NCBI GenBank assembly: GCA_026826555.1
Contig: JAKSZT010037307.1
Span: 401,476 to 465,475 of the forward strand
DNA: 64,000 bases
Source: Tolypeutes matacus
Lineage: Eukaryota; Chordata; Mammalia; Cingulata; Chlamyphoridae
Direction of reading: 5' to 3'
Part shown: one piece after another, positions 22,561 through 35,608 of the stretch
How the letters are laid out: each line of letters opens with the position of its first letter
How positions within the stretch are numbered: the first letter of the stretch is position 1
Position numbers and translations under genes: made by a program
The notes under the pieces: generated by a model
Told to the model about the DNA's origin: nothing
What the model saw: the letters and a program-made list of their open reading frames with translations, nothing else
The model's database searches: none

Positions 22561-24794
22561 CTTACTATAATTTAACACTATGATCAGAGTGAGGTAGCTT
22601 CATGGCCTTGGATTGTTCAGAAAGGGACACGGTCAGGACAGCTGGGTCCCAAATACAGTTCATTCTTAAACTTGTGAGAGTCTAAGTAACTTCCTTCACC
22701 TCTCATCTGAAAACAAGGAGAACAGCCCTCCTTTCAGTATCTCAAAGCATTCACTCCCTCAAGTCACCAAACATTTCATATAAAAGCTTACCATGTAGCA
22801 AGTGCTGCCCTAGGTGCCTTGAGGGATTTTTTTTATGAGACTCCTTCCCTTTAAGGAGTTTGTGCTCTATTTAGGGAGATAAGCCATGTATAAAAACATA
22901 CACCACAAGGCGAGCTGTGCTAAATAACACAGGAGGGGCAGGCCAAAAGACCTATAGAGCTTAGACATTTAAGATACTTTTTAGCAGAGATAATTCGCTA
23001 AACCAAGAATAATTGTGTCAGGGTCACAGGAATATGAGAGACATGACTTAATGGGACGATCACACAAGGAATTATATAGGAGGTAAAGTATGAGTTAGGC
23101 CTTGAAAGATGAGCCTTGGGAGTGGAGAGAAAAAAAAAACAGGAGGAGATTCCTGACAGGGGGGGATGTTATTTGTGGCACCAAATAATAGCAAAATCAG
23201 GAGTTGGAGTGGGAGGGTCCATGGGCACACCCTTCTTCTCGGCCTGCTGAGCAGTATTCTGTGCACTGGGTGGGCAGGCCTTGACAGTCACACAGACTAC
23301 AAGCCTGTCCCCAAATCCACAAAAGCTTCCTAGATACACAAACCAAATGGTCTTTCCCAAAGATAACAGGAATTCAAACTAGAACATAAATGTCATAACT
23401 AAGGTGCTCCAGTCAATGCTATTGGGTTCCCAGGAAGTTTGATTTTTGTTTTGTTTTTTTATTTAACTAAACTATAGACTTTATTATAGATTTTATCAAT
23501 TGTCCACTAATGCCCTTTTTCTGTTCCCATCCAGGATAACGCATTGCATTTAGTCATATCTCCTTAACCATGTCTCCTTTGTGGCAGTTTCTGTCTTTTA
23601 TCTTTCATGATCTTAACACTTTTTTGAAGAGTACCGATCAAATGTTTTGGTCAATGTTCCTACGTTTGGCTTTCTCTGATGTTTTCTCATGCTTAGCCTG
23701 GGGTGTTGGTTTGGAGAGAAAAACACCACAGAGTTATGTAGCACCCTTCTCATCATATCCTATCAGGATGGACATTATGTCCATAAGACTATCACTCATG
23801 ATATTAACCTTGATCACTTGGTTAAGACAGTGTGCCAGGTTTTTCCATGGTAAAGTTACTATTTTTCCCTTTCCATATTCTATTCAACAGAAGCAAGTTA
23901 CTAAGTCCAGCCCACATTCAGAGGAATAGAATCATTTAGGGGAGATACTTTGAAACTATGCAAATATCCCATTTCTCCTGACAAGTTTCATCCACTAATT
24001 TTCGCATTCATCAAGGTATAGTTCTTGTCTGGAACTATAAATATTACTACAATATTTTAATGGTGGTTTTCTATTTCCCCCTTTGCTACTACGTATTTAT
24101 TTATTTTTAATCTTTTAAGGGCCCTTTACACTGAGAACATAAAGGAAAAGGAGACCTAGGGGGGCAGCTGGAGTAGGGGGTGCTGATGATGAGGGCTTCC
24201 CTTCCCCCTCCCTCATCTCCCCTTGGGCCACTAGCTCCGAATCTGCCCCACCTCCATGCCTACTTGAACAGCATTCCTACCCTTTCCAAGACACTCTGGC
24301 TTTTGCCCTTTCTTGACCATCTACTTCTACTTTCATTATTTGAATTTCTTCTGTGAGGAAGGTTTGTCATTTCTCCTCCCTCCCATTTATTTATTCAATC
24401 CCTTTTCATATCAGTATGGGCTCAAGTGTCTAATGGGGTAAGAAACATTCACTGTGGAGACTTTGGTAAAGGGAGGTAGGGTTGCCATAAGTCTCTACCA
24501 GTGAACCAGTAAGCTGATACCCCCCAAGTTGAAAGAAAGATTTACCATGGGTTATCATCCACTCAACCACCTCTGACAAATAACAAATGGACTATCTCAC
24601 GAGTTAGAGGCTTTGTCAGGGAATCATGATAGTCCCAGACATTCTGTACTACTCACCACCCTTCTGCAGCTTGGTGTAGTCTCCTCCTGGCCCTATTACT
24701 ATTTTGGGTTCCCAATGGTCCCTTTCATCTTGAGGCTAGATTCTAGAACAGGATGGAGGTGGAAACTAATGTTTCCTAAGAGATAACAGAGCAT
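22561..24794. other. Mostly single-copy intronic sequence
   Basis: No exon-like conservation. 22780-23110 has a layout like an L2-type remnant (agcttaccatgtagcaagtg...), low certainty. 23440-24100 may be an ancient repeat (ccactaattttcgcattcat...) that I cannot name. Confidence 0.4.
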
Positions 24795-24964
24795 AGGAGG
24801 TAACAATATGGACACTGGAGCCGGACCGCTGGGGTGTGAACTCTAGCTCTTCCCCGTATTCCTCAATTTCAAAAAGGGAATAACAAGTAGAGTGACCTTA
24901 GAGGACTGTAGTGATGATTAAATGAGACAATCTAAATAAAGTGCTAACCCAATATCTGGCACAT
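24795..24964 (+). repeat. MIR remnant
   Basis: 'ggacactggagccggaccgc ... gtgtgaactctagctcttcc ... gatgattaaatgagacaatc ... aatatctggcaca' is a clear MIR layout, directly followed by the TG repeat. Confidence 0.8.
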
Positions 24965-24992
24965 TGTGTGTGTGTGTGTGTGTGTGTGTGTG
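24965..24992. repeat. (TG)14 microsatellite
   Basis: Fourteen uninterrupted tg units at the 3' end of the MIR. Confidence 0.97.
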
Positions 24993-25199
24993 AACAGCTG
25001 CTGCTTTTATTATGACTTCCACTATTCCAGGTGCAAGGTACAGTTTGGTTTCTTATACATATCATCTCCTTTCCTCCTTATAATAAATCTACAAGGTGAG
25101 TTTTATTCCCATCATTCTAAATTTGAGAAACCGAAGCCCTGAAAAGTTAGGATTTCCCTGTGGTTATAAAGGAAATAAGCAAGAAAGCAGGAGCAGGCA

Positions 25200-25335
25200 G
25201 GCAGTTAAGAGCATGGGCTTTTCAGTCAGACAGCCATGCCTTTGAATCCTGGCTCTGCCACTTACTAGCTCTATGTAATGGGCTCAACTTCTCCAAACCA
25301 TAGTTCCCACACCTCTAAAATGGAGATGTCACTAC
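25200..25335 (+). repeat. MIR remnant
   Basis: 'ttaagagcatgggcttttca ... gaatcctggctctgccactt ... tagctctatgtaatggg' follows the MIR 5' and core sequence closely. Confidence 0.85.
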
Positions 25336-27559
25336 TTCTCTCATGGAGGATAAAAGTCTTCAAACACTGGTCTGCCTGGTCTTCACAGAACTTCATACTC
25401 TCAATCATAATGAACAGTCAGTCCAGCAGCATACAGATCTTGGGGCTCGGTCAGCCATGGTGGGTGGCAGTATTTATGTGTATGGAGGAGAACTCAAACC
25501 TCAATTATATATCCTAATCAAAGATCAGAAATAAGGAAGCAAAGGGGAAAGCAGAAATGGCATGTGCACGCTGCAGTTTGTGGGGTTACATAATGAGTGT
25601 TTCTTACACACACACATCACCTGAGGTTGCAGACCACACCTGCATTTTAAACCCCTCCACATGAGGCTGCCACAAACCAGCCACTTGCTGCCTCTTGCTC
25701 ATTGATTTCAGTTTACCTTAGCACACATTTGAGCATCTGCTATGTACCAGATCCTATGCCAAGGACAGTGCAATGGACCACATGGGGAAACGTATGAAGT
25801 GTGGTAAGTACCCAATAGCAATACAACTTGGAGAAAGGATACCTAATCCAGCCATACTAGGGCTGGGGTGGGAGTGTTTCCTTGGGAAGGGTGAAAACTG
25901 GATTTGGTTTAACAGAATGGGTAGACACCAGCTACTAAAGAAAGGGCATTCTAGGCAGATACAGGAGCAAAAGCAAAAGGCATAGATATTTTAAAGAAGG
26001 TAGAATGGTTGGGAAAATACATGCAGTTCAATATTGGGCTAAAATGGAGTAAGTAGAGCAGCAGCAGGAAAGGCCTTCCAACCCACGACCACTTCCCTGT
26101 TTCTTCCCAGGAGCCTCTCATCCAAGACAAGGACCCAAAAATCCTTCTCTGGAAGTTAGCACAGAGTCCCTGGGAAATCTACTTCCAAGACCTCGCCAAT
26201 ATTCCACTCTCCTAGCATTTGGGGGTGGGAGTTTGAGGGAAGGGCTAATGTGGATATTGTAAAAGAGTGTGTGTGCATGTGCGTGCACGTGTGTACATAT
26301 ACTTGCACATACCCAGGGTGATTCACTTCCCAGCAGCACTGGTAGCACCTTCCTCAATCCTCACACTTAGAGCCCACTGAATTTTTCAAGTAGAAAGACT
26401 TGATTTTAGAAGAGCAAAGGGGAAATGGCCAAGGAAGGCACCAGAAAAGGAATGCTCGTAATGGACACTGCAATACCATTAACATGAACAGAAGGTTAAA
26501 ACATCACATTTCCCTCTCTAATCACTACTGGATCCTCAGGAGGCCTTTAAAGTCCTCCTAAACAGAACGGCTCTCAGAGTGCTAAAAAAAATTGGGAATG
26601 TGACATTAGCCTTGGCTCATGGACATGTTCCACCCATTGAGGAAGCAATTGCTCCTGTGTTCCACCAAGCATGAAAACTAAAACAGAAGCTCCAAAGTGG
26701 AGCTTCAAAGTCTGTCAAGTTTCCTTCCCAAATTTACTGCCCTCCACAAACAGCCCTCTCTGATGTCCATTTAAAATACTACAGAAGGAAAGCTCACTGA
26801 TTCTCAGTTTCCCTTGAAAAGAACTATCACTTCTTCAGGGCCCCCAGTCCTTCAAGGAGATAATATTGCCAACAGCATTATCACCTTCCTTCTAACTCAC
26901 AGCCCTGAATTCTTCCATCTTAAAAGGAGACCATAAAATTCCTCCTCCTAATCAAACAGCCAGCTAGACAGCAAATCCCCAGGAGATGAAGCTCATTGCC
27001 AAATGGTCACTTTAACCAATGCTACAGCTTGGCCTATATACCAGCTACATTTGGGGCTGCACTGGCACACTTCAGCTTCATGTTTTGCTGGGTGCTCTGG
27101 CCTGATTCTGATAATGACCTTTGATGAGCTCTTGGCCTTACAGCCTTTTAAGAGTGTTTTGTTTTTTGTTTTTAAATATATTTTCTTTTTTAAAATTTAA
27201 CAAGCAAATTTATTGAGCAACCACTTAAGAGGAATAGTTGGAGGCAAGATTAGAAAGTAGACGGATAGGACAGAGTCAGAGTATAAAGGGCAGGCCTTGA
27301 ATGTCAGGTGGAGAGGGTTGAACTTGAATAGGTGGACAGTGGGGATGTGTTGCCAACTGTTCTATTTCCCTCTTCTGGCTTTTGCCCCCAAAAGTGAGTT
27401 GTTCTTGGGAGGAAGAGGGACAATAGAACTTGATGGTCTTTAATGTCACAGATAGATTCACTATTGAGCATCCAAGCTGTAAGGCCTGACTGTGAAGTTC
27501 TGTCTGCCATGAGGCTGGATAAGGCCAAGTGCAGTAGCCATTTGAAAATGATCAGCCAT
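25336..27559. other. Mostly single-copy intronic sequence
   Basis: No gene found on either strand. 25715-25960 (tttgagcatctgctatgtac...) may be an L2-type remnant. 26263-26300 is a GT-rich simple repeat (gtgtgtgcatgtgcgtgcac). Nothing else recognised. Confidence 0.45.
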
Positions 27560-27889
27560 TCTTGATAGGAGGGCTAAACTCTGAAGGACACTACCAGCCA
27601 AAGCAAAGCAATTTGCAAAAACTGTGAAAGGTGATTTTGGCTTTGGTTTGCTTGTTTCTGTTAGGTTCTGACATTCAAGGAAATCTGTCATATTGCTAGT
27701 TGGATACAAACTTGAGGAACAGAAAACCTTAAAGACTAAATCCCAGTGTTAATACTTTCAAATATTAAAATATACAATGTGCAATAAAAGATTAAAACAA
27801 AAAGAAACAGGAAATGATAGTCCATCTAAATGAACAAGAAAAAAATTCAGAATCCATCAACAAAGAGGACCAGAATGTGAATGAACAAA

Positions 27890-28722
27890 AAAAAACTTTA
27901 AAAAATCCTCAAAATACTCAAGGAGATAAAGAAAAACACAGAGAAAGAAGAAAACAATGAATAAACAATATAAAAATCTCAATAAAGAGAGAGAAATTTT
28001 AAAAAAGAACAGAACTAATGGAGTTGAAGATCATAATAACTGAAATTAATAATTCCCTACATAGTTTCAACAGCAGATTGGAGCTGGCAGAAGAATCAGT
28101 GATCTTGAAGACAAGACAAAGTGAAATGATTCACACTGAAGAGCAGAAGAAAAAAGAAATTTTTAAAAAGTGACCATAGCCTAAGAGACCTATGGGACAC
28201 CATCAAGTGGACCAATGTACACATTACAGGAACAGAAGACGGAGAGAAAAGGGCAGAGAGAATATTCAGAGAAATAAAGGCAGAAAACCCCCCAATTTAA
28301 GAAAAGACATGACTATGCACATTTAGGAAGGCCAACAAACTCCAAACAGGATAAACTTGAAGAGAACCATGCTCAGACACACAGTAATCAAAGACTATAC
28401 AATGCCAAAACAAGGGGAGAGAGTTCTGAAAGGTGAAAGAGAAAAGCAACAAATTAGGTACAAAGGAATCCTAATAATATCAACTGCCGATTTCTCATCA
28501 GAAACCACAAAGGCAAGAAGGCAGTGGGATGAAATATTTAAAGTGCTGAAATAAAACAACTGCCAACCAAAAATTTTATATCCAGCAAGACTTTCTTTCA
28601 AAAATGAGGGAGACATTAAGACATTCCAAATAAACAAAAGATGAGGGGTTTGTCACCACTAGACGTGCCCTAAAAGCAATGTTACAGGGAATTCTCCATA
28701 CTGAAGAGAAAGGACACTAGAA
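27890..28722 (+). pseudogene. L1-0 ORF1 remnant
   Basis: Homologous to the L1-C ORF1. The open stretch 28357-28554 contains the C-terminal domain pattern KARRQWDEIFKVLK, followed by a stop where other copies continue (NCQPRI). Not functional. Confidence 0.8.
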
Positions 28723-29910
28723 AGTGGATCAAAGTGGCATAAAGAGATAAAGACCTCCAGTAAAGGTAACCATATGGGTAATTATAAATGCTAGCACTAT
28801 TGTATTTATTGGCATGTAACTCCACTTTTACTTCTTACAAGTTATAAACGTAAACACATAAAGAGTAATGATCAATCTATGACTTTTAATGTATAATATA
28901 CAAAGATATAATTTGTAACAAGTACAGCAAAAAGATGGGGTGCAAAGGGATACAGGAAAAATGTATGTGTATGTTACTGCAGTAAAGTTGGTATCAAATC
29001 AAATGTAACAGTTTTAGATTTAGAATGTTAAATCTTAGCCCCATAATAAGTACAAAGAAAATACATGAAAAATACTTACAGAAGGAAATGAGAAGGGACA
29101 CAAAAAGGTATAAAAAGTCAGATAAATATGAAAGTAGGCATTATTGGAAGAAGTGAGGGTCGAAAAATTATAAGACATATAAAGACAAAATAGCACAATA
29201 GGAAAAGAAAGTCCTACATTATCAGTACACTTTAAATGTAAATAGATTAAGTTCTCCAGTAAGAAAGGGAGAATGGATTTAAAAAGCATGACCCAACTAT
29301 ATGCTGCTTACAAGAGATGATCCTACAATTCAAAGACATGGGGAAGTTGAATTCAAAAGGATAGAAAAAAACATACCACTCAAATAATAACCAAAACAAA
29401 GCTGGGGTAGCTATAGTAATATCAGGTAAAATAGACTTGCCGAAAAACTATTACAAGGACAAATTATGGCACTATATACTGCAAAAAGGGTCAATTCAAG
29501 AAGAAGATATGACAATGATAAATATATATAAACCTACTGGCAGAGCCCCAAAATATATGAAGCATATAAACAACATACTCTAAAATAACCAATAGGTCAA
29601 AGAAGAAATCACAGGGGAAATTAGGAAAAATCTTCAGCCAACTGAAAATGAAAATACAACATAGCCAAAGTTATGGTATGAGGCAAAGACAATGCTGAGA
29701 GGACTTTCAGGAAGGTGGCAGACTAGAAAGAAATGTGACTCTCTTCTTACCCAGAAAAAATAACTAGAGGACAGGAAGAAACAGCCTGGAAAAAAATCTT
29801 CTAGGGTTTAGGATACCAGAGGAAGGTTGGACACAGCCCAGAAGAGAGAGAGGGACAAAGAAAAAGAATTGAGACACAACAGCAAAACTGTGGGTTAAAA
29901 GCTGCAGCTG

Positions 29911-30278
29911 GGAAGCGGATGTGACACAAGCATCTGGGCTCCTGCCTACCACATGAGAGGTCCTGGCTTTGGTTCCCAGTGCCTCCTAAAGAAGACGAAT
30001 AAGACAGAGAGCTCACGTGACAGGCTGGTGCAGTGAGCTGATGCAACAAGATGACGCAGTGAGATGACACAACCAAGAGAGACAGAGAGGAAACACAACG
30101 AGAGACACAACAAACAGGGAGTGGAGGTGGCTCAAGCGATTAGGTACCTCCCTCCCACATGGGAGGCCCTGGGTTTGGCTCCCAGTGCCTCCTAAAAAGA
30201 AGACAAGTGCAAAAAAAGCAACCGGGGTGGGGGGGAATAAATAAAAATAAATAAATCTTTTAAAAAAGTAAATAAAAT
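29911..30278 (+). mobile_element. Dimeric SINE in the L1-1 5' UTR
   Basis: Left head ggaagcggatgtgacacaag, body cctcctaaagaagacgaata. Right head at about 30120 (ggaggtggctcaagcgatta), tail aataaatcttttaaaaaa. Flanking duplication aaaagctg(c/t)(a/g)gctg at 29897-29910 and 30279-30292. Confidence 0.92.
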
Positions 30279-30432
30279 AAAAGCTGTGGCTGTTACTGAC
30301 AGCACCCTCCTCAACACTAAAGACACTTTTGAATACTCAGGCCTTGGGCCAGCTGCTACAGACAAAGGGAGCCACTAGTGGCCCAGGGAGCCACTACCTC
30401 AGGAAAGGAGGAGAAAGGGATACAACCTAAGG

Positions 30433-30625
30433 TGTTTTTTTTTGTTTTTTTTTTAAGATTTTATTTATTTATTCATTTATCCCCCCCCCCTGCTGCTTGT
30501 GCTCGCTGGGTCAGCTAACCACGCCGTGCGGGCGGGCTTGCCTTCACCAGGAGGCCCCGGGAACCAAACCCGGGGCCTCCCATATGGCAAACGGGAGCCC
30601 TACTGAATGAGCCACAGCTGCCTCC
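30433..30625 (-). mobile_element. tRNA-derived SINE, long-body subtype, in the L1-1 5' UTR
   Basis: Minus strand: head ggcagctgtggctcattcag, B box gggtttggttcccgg, body cctcctggtgaaggcaagcc..., tail aataaataaataaaatctt. Exact 12-bp duplication tacaacctaagg (30421-30432, 30626-30637). Confidence 0.95.
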
Positions 30626-31474
30626 TACAACCTAAGGTTGACTCAGCTTTTGACCCACAAATTTGGTCTGCAGTGTTCCAGGAGCCTTCCAGGCCAGATG
30701 GAGCCATGTCATTCTTTGCCTTGACAGCAAGCTCTAGACTAAAGAGATCCAGGACTAAAGAGATCCAATCCTCTCAATCTCCCTCCCTACTAACCTGAAT
30801 GGATTGCTGAGGACACAGAGGGGAGTGGAGTTATTTCCGACCCAGGAAAAGGGAGGAGGCTGCCAGCAAAGGCTGGAGAACTGAGAAAGTTTGAATTACA
30901 AGGCTCTTAATCTCCAGGCAGGATCCTCTATGACATTGATCCAGTCAGCGTTGCAACAGAAACATTACCACGAGGCATTGAACTGAGGGGACTGTCAAAG
31001 TGCGCCATCTGCTTGCAGACCAAGGAAGTGCACGTGAAGAAATTAAATGAGAGGCTTTTTCCATCCTTTTATAACCTCCCTCCCCAAAGCCCTAGGAAGC
31101 AGATCTGCAACTCATTACTGGCTCCAGAGCACAGTTTTAAGCAATTAACAGGGACAATCCTAAAGACTCAGGTTGAAACAATAATCAAAGAACAGCAGTA
31201 ACACACAGCCTCCCACCACTAAATCCCTACAAAAAGAGAGAAATTGTACATCTGAGTAAACTCACGATGCTAATCAGACACCTAGACAGCAGCAAAAAAT
31301 TAGGAGCCATACTAAGAAAATAGAAGACATGGCCCAAGAATAGGAATATATAAAAGCCCCAGAAGAGACACAAGATTTGAGACAACTAATTAACGAGATG
31401 CACACAAATTTCCAGAATCAAATTGAGTTGAAAGACAATATGGCTAAATGTCATCAAGAAGACATTGATACAGG

Positions 31475-32923
31475 AGAGGAAGCTCACCTGGGCATATATA
31501 TAAGGCATATAAATGTATTCAAATGTTCATAGGGCATCGTCATGGTGGGTGGAAATTCACAAAATAATCAAAAGAATATCAAATTCCCATCCTGGGGAGC
31601 TCTGCCACATTCTCTAATGGATCAGCAAGAATCCCCTGAGTACAGAGGCAATGACTAGTGAAGGAGGATGGTCCATTGACAAGTCCTTGATATTAATGAC
31701 TGTGCGTATGAACCTGTACTACTGAAATAGAAACTTAGTCTAGTATTATAGGGTGCCTAAAAATTGCCTCCTGGGAGCCTCCTTGTTGCTCAAATATGCC
31801 TCTCTCTAAGCCAAACTCAGCATATAAATACATTACCTTCCCCCCAGTGTGGGACATGATTCCTGGGGATGAGCCTCCCTGGCACTGAGGGATTATTACC
31901 AAGCACCAATTAGCAATGCAGCTGGAAAAAGACCTTGACCAAAAGGAGGAAGAGGTAAAGATAAATGAGTTTATATGTCTAAGAGACTGCAAAGTGAGTC
32001 AGGAGGTCATTCCAGAGATTATGCTTATGCACATCTCAGCAGGATCTCTTTGACTGCCAAAGTAGATACTACCCCAAATAGCAGGGCTCCTGAGGGCTCT
32101 GAAGACATCCAGACACTATAGTCAGGGCAGATAGCTCAGGAGTTTGGTGCCCTGCCAGTGGGCCCTACTTTGGTATTTATGCTCCCCAGTGTGACAGAGT
32201 GGGACTCAGTGGTGGTTTCCCTACACATGGCTCTTCTGCCCTTCTATTTGAACCTATAATTAGTATTAGAGTTGGTAACTGTACATCCAAGAGACTTAAA
32301 TCTTTGGGCTGTCCATGTGCCAGCTGGGCCCTGAATCTCATCAGAGTTGCAACACCTATCTCCAGTTCATTGGTCTCACCCAGGACAACTAACATGGAGG
32401 TGATGATGGACAACTACCATACCAAGGAACCGAGAGGGTCTACAACTGCAGGCAAGAGAGTCCCATCCATCGGCCCCATGGAATCACAGCCCCCTCTCAA
32501 TTAGAGGTGGAGTGGACATCACCATCCCAAATTCCTCAGGTTTGGGGAATAAACTATGGACTAAAGTAGATTTACTGGTATTCTACTATAGACTTATTGT
32601 GATTCTAGAAATGGGAGAAATTATATCAATGATGTGGAGGCAGTGGCCACTGGAGGTTCTGAGGACAGGGAGAGGGAATGACGAGTGTAATACGTGGGCA
32701 TTTTGGGGACTTAGGAATTGTCCGGAATGACACTGCAATGACAGATGCCAGCCATTATGTATCTTGGATAACCTACAGAATTGGGTGGGAGAGAGTGTAA
32801 ACTACAAAGTAAACTTTAATCCATGCTGAGTGGCAATGCTCCAAAATGTGTTCCTCAATTGGAATGAATGTACCTCACTAATGAAGGATGTTGCCCATGT
32901 GGGAAAATGTGGAAGGTATGGGG
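31475..32923 (+). repeat. Unclassified ~1.5-kb repeat, copy 2, inside L1-1
   Basis: It starts at gaggaagctcacctgggc directly after L1-1 ORF1 sequence and stops at aaggtatgggg, joining ORF2 RT sequence (tttccctctaagatcgg). It lacks the A-tail of copy 1 and has no flanking duplication. Between 31800 and 32450 only about four changes separate it from copy 1, against roughly 8-9% in its two ends. Confidence 0.75.
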
Positions 32924-33008
32924 AACCATTTCCCTCTAAGATCGGGGATAAGACAAGTAAGCCCCTCAGGACTGTTTTACAACAATGTTGTTTTACAACA
33001 TTGGGCTA

Positions 33009-33491
33009 ACATGACCAGCAATACCACTACTGGGTATCACTACCCAGAAGAACTAAGAGCAAGTGACACAAATAGACATCTGCACACCGATGTTCACAGC
33101 AACATTATTCACCATTGCCAAAAGATGGAAACAACCAAGGTGTCCATCAACAGACGAATGGATAAACAAACTGTGGTCTATTCACACTATGGAATATTAT
33201 GCAGCAATAAAAATAAATGAATTCATAAAGCATATGACAACATGGATGTACCTGGAAGACATTATGTTGAGTGAAGCAAGCCAGACAAAAAAGGACAAAT
33301 ACTGTATGAATGCGTTACTATGAACCAAATATATTGTGTAACATATTGTTGGATTCAAAAAAAATTTTATATGTATCCAGTACATTTAATTGAGAATAGT
33401 ATGTATTTATTCATCTGTGTTTATTTTTTAGTTTTTTAATTGTTTATATATTCAATTATTAAATGTACAAAATAAAGTTAAAAAAAAAACA
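33009..33491 (+). mobile_element. 5'-truncated young L1 inserted in L1-1 ORF2
   Basis: It begins in the last quarter of ORF2 (gcaataccactactgggtat), passes the ORF2 stop near 33321 and has the short L1-A/L1-B-type 3' UTR ending acaaaataaagtt-A. Exact 14-bp duplication acaacattgggcta at 32995-33008 and 33492-33505. RT sequence of the host L1 resumes immediately. Confidence 0.95.
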
Positions 33492-33568
33492 ACAACATTG
33501 GGCTAGAAATTCTAGCTAGCGCAATTAGACAAGAAGAAAAAGGCATCGAAATAGGAAAAAAGATCGGG

Positions 33569-33713
33569 AAGCGGCTGTGGCTCAATCAGTAGGCTCCCGG
33601 GGCCTCCTGGTGAGGGCAGGCCCGCCCGCATGGCGTGGTTGGCTGACCCAGCGAGCACAAGCAGCAAGGGGGGGATAAATGAATAAATAAATAAAATCTT
33701 TAAAAAAAAAAAA
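33569..33713 (+). mobile_element. SINE with the B box deleted
   Basis: Long-body subtype (ggcaggcccgcccgcatggc ... aataaataaataaaatcttt). The head runs from ggctcccg straight into gggcctcctgg, so about 38 bases including the B box are missing compared with the copy at 40011. Flanked by gaaataggaaaa on both sides. Confidence 0.9.
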
Positions 33714-35608
33714 AAAGAAAAGAAATAGGAAAAGAGGGAGTAAAACTCTATTCATGGATCACATGATCCTATATTTAGAAAATTCTAAAATGTCTACAAC
33801 AAAGCAACTTGAGCTAATAAATGAGTTCAGCAAAGTGGCAGGATACAAGATCAACACGCAAAAATTAGTAATGTTTATGTACACTAGTATTGAACTATCT
33901 AAGGAGGAAATCAGGAAAATAATTCCATTTACAATAGCAACAGAAAGACTCAAATACCTAGGAATCAATTTAACCAAAGACGTATATGGCCTATATATAG
34001 CAAAATATGAAACAATGATAAAAGAAATCATTGAAGACCTAAACAAATGGAAAGATATTCTGTGTTCATGGACTGGAAGACTAAACATCGTGAAGATGGC
34101 AATCCTACCCAAAATGATTTATAGATTCAATTCAATACCAATTAAAATTGCAAATGCCTAATTTACAGAAATAGAAAAGGCAATTACCAAACTTCTTTGG
34201 AAGGGAAAGTGTACCTGAATAGCCAAAAACATTCTTAAAAAAAAAAAAAGGAATGACATGGGAGGAATTTCACTACATGACCTTGAAACATTACAAAGCT
34301 ACAGGGCTCAAAACAGCATGGTACTGGCATAAAGACAAACATAATAATCAGTGGACTATAATTGAACAGTCCAGAAATAAACCCTCACCTCTACGGTCAA
34401 CTGGTTTTTGACAAACCTACCAAGTCCATCTTATTGAGACAAAACAGTCTCTTCAACATATGGTGCTGGGAGAACTGGATATCTATAACCAAAAGAATGA
34501 AAAGGACCCTTATCTCACTCCTTATACAAGAATCAACTCAAAATGGATCAAAGACCTAAATATATAAAAGCCAAGACCATAAAACTACTAGAAGAAAACG
34601 TACGGAAACATCTCAAAGACCTTGTGGTAGGTGGTGGTTTCTTAGACCTTACACCCAAAGCATGTGCAAGAATATAAAAAATAGATAAATGGGACCTCCT
34701 CAAAATCAAACACTTTTGCACCTCACAGGACTTTGTCAAAAGGGTGAAAAGGCAGCCACCTTAATGGTAGAAAATATTTGAAAATCACATGTCTGATAAA
34801 GGTTTAATATCCATGATATATAAAGAGATGTTAGACTTCCGGGAAGATAGCGGACTAGTAAGACACGGCAATCTCTTCTCCAAAAAAAAAGAGCTATAGG
34901 ACAGGCTGAAACAGCCCCAAAAAAGAACTTCTAGGGTTTAGGACAGCAGGTGAAGGCTGCACACCACCCAGAGGAGAAAGTGACAAAAGAGGGATATCTC
35001 AACGACAGAACTGTGAGTTGGAACTAGCAGCAGCTGCTGCTGTCGGCACCCTCCCCCACACTAAAGATTCTTTAAATTCTCAGGCCTCTGGGCCTGCAAC
35101 TACAAAGGGGGATCCAGGGATCTACCACCCCAGGAAAGGGGAGAGAGAGGGACACAGCCTAAGACTGACTCAGGTTCGGACCTGCAAATTTGGGCTGCGG
35201 AGCCCCATGGACCCTTCCAGGCCAGGTGGGACCACACAGTGATTTGCCCTGGAAGCCAGCAAAGGACTGGAGCAATCTGACCCTCCCAATCTCCGTCTCT
35301 TCTGACCTGGACTAATTCTCGAGGACTCCACAGGAGAGGGGAGAGAGAGCCTGGGGCTGACCCTGCTTTGGACTCCCAGGTTTGGTCTGCCCTGTCCTGA
35401 GAGCCCTTCCAGGCTGGGTGGGGCTGCGCCATTGTTTGCCTTGGAGCCTGCAAGGGGCTAAAGATATACAAACCTCCCAATCTCCTCCTCTACTAACAGG
35501 GACTGATTGTTGAGGATTCAGAAGGGAGTGGAAATATTTCCTAGCTGGGAAAACGGGGGCACTACGAGAGAAGTCTGGAGAACTGTCTCAGAAAGTTTGA
35601 ATCACAGG

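Larger units (their letters stand above)
21895..22678. repeat. 35-bp perfect direct repeat flanking coding exon 2
   Basis: The same 35 bases, beginning gggtcccaaatacagttcat and ending cttgtgag, occur at 21895-21929 and 22644-22678, 749 bp apart. A partial third match lies at 21879-21892. The flanks of the copies are unrelated. Confidence 0.85.
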
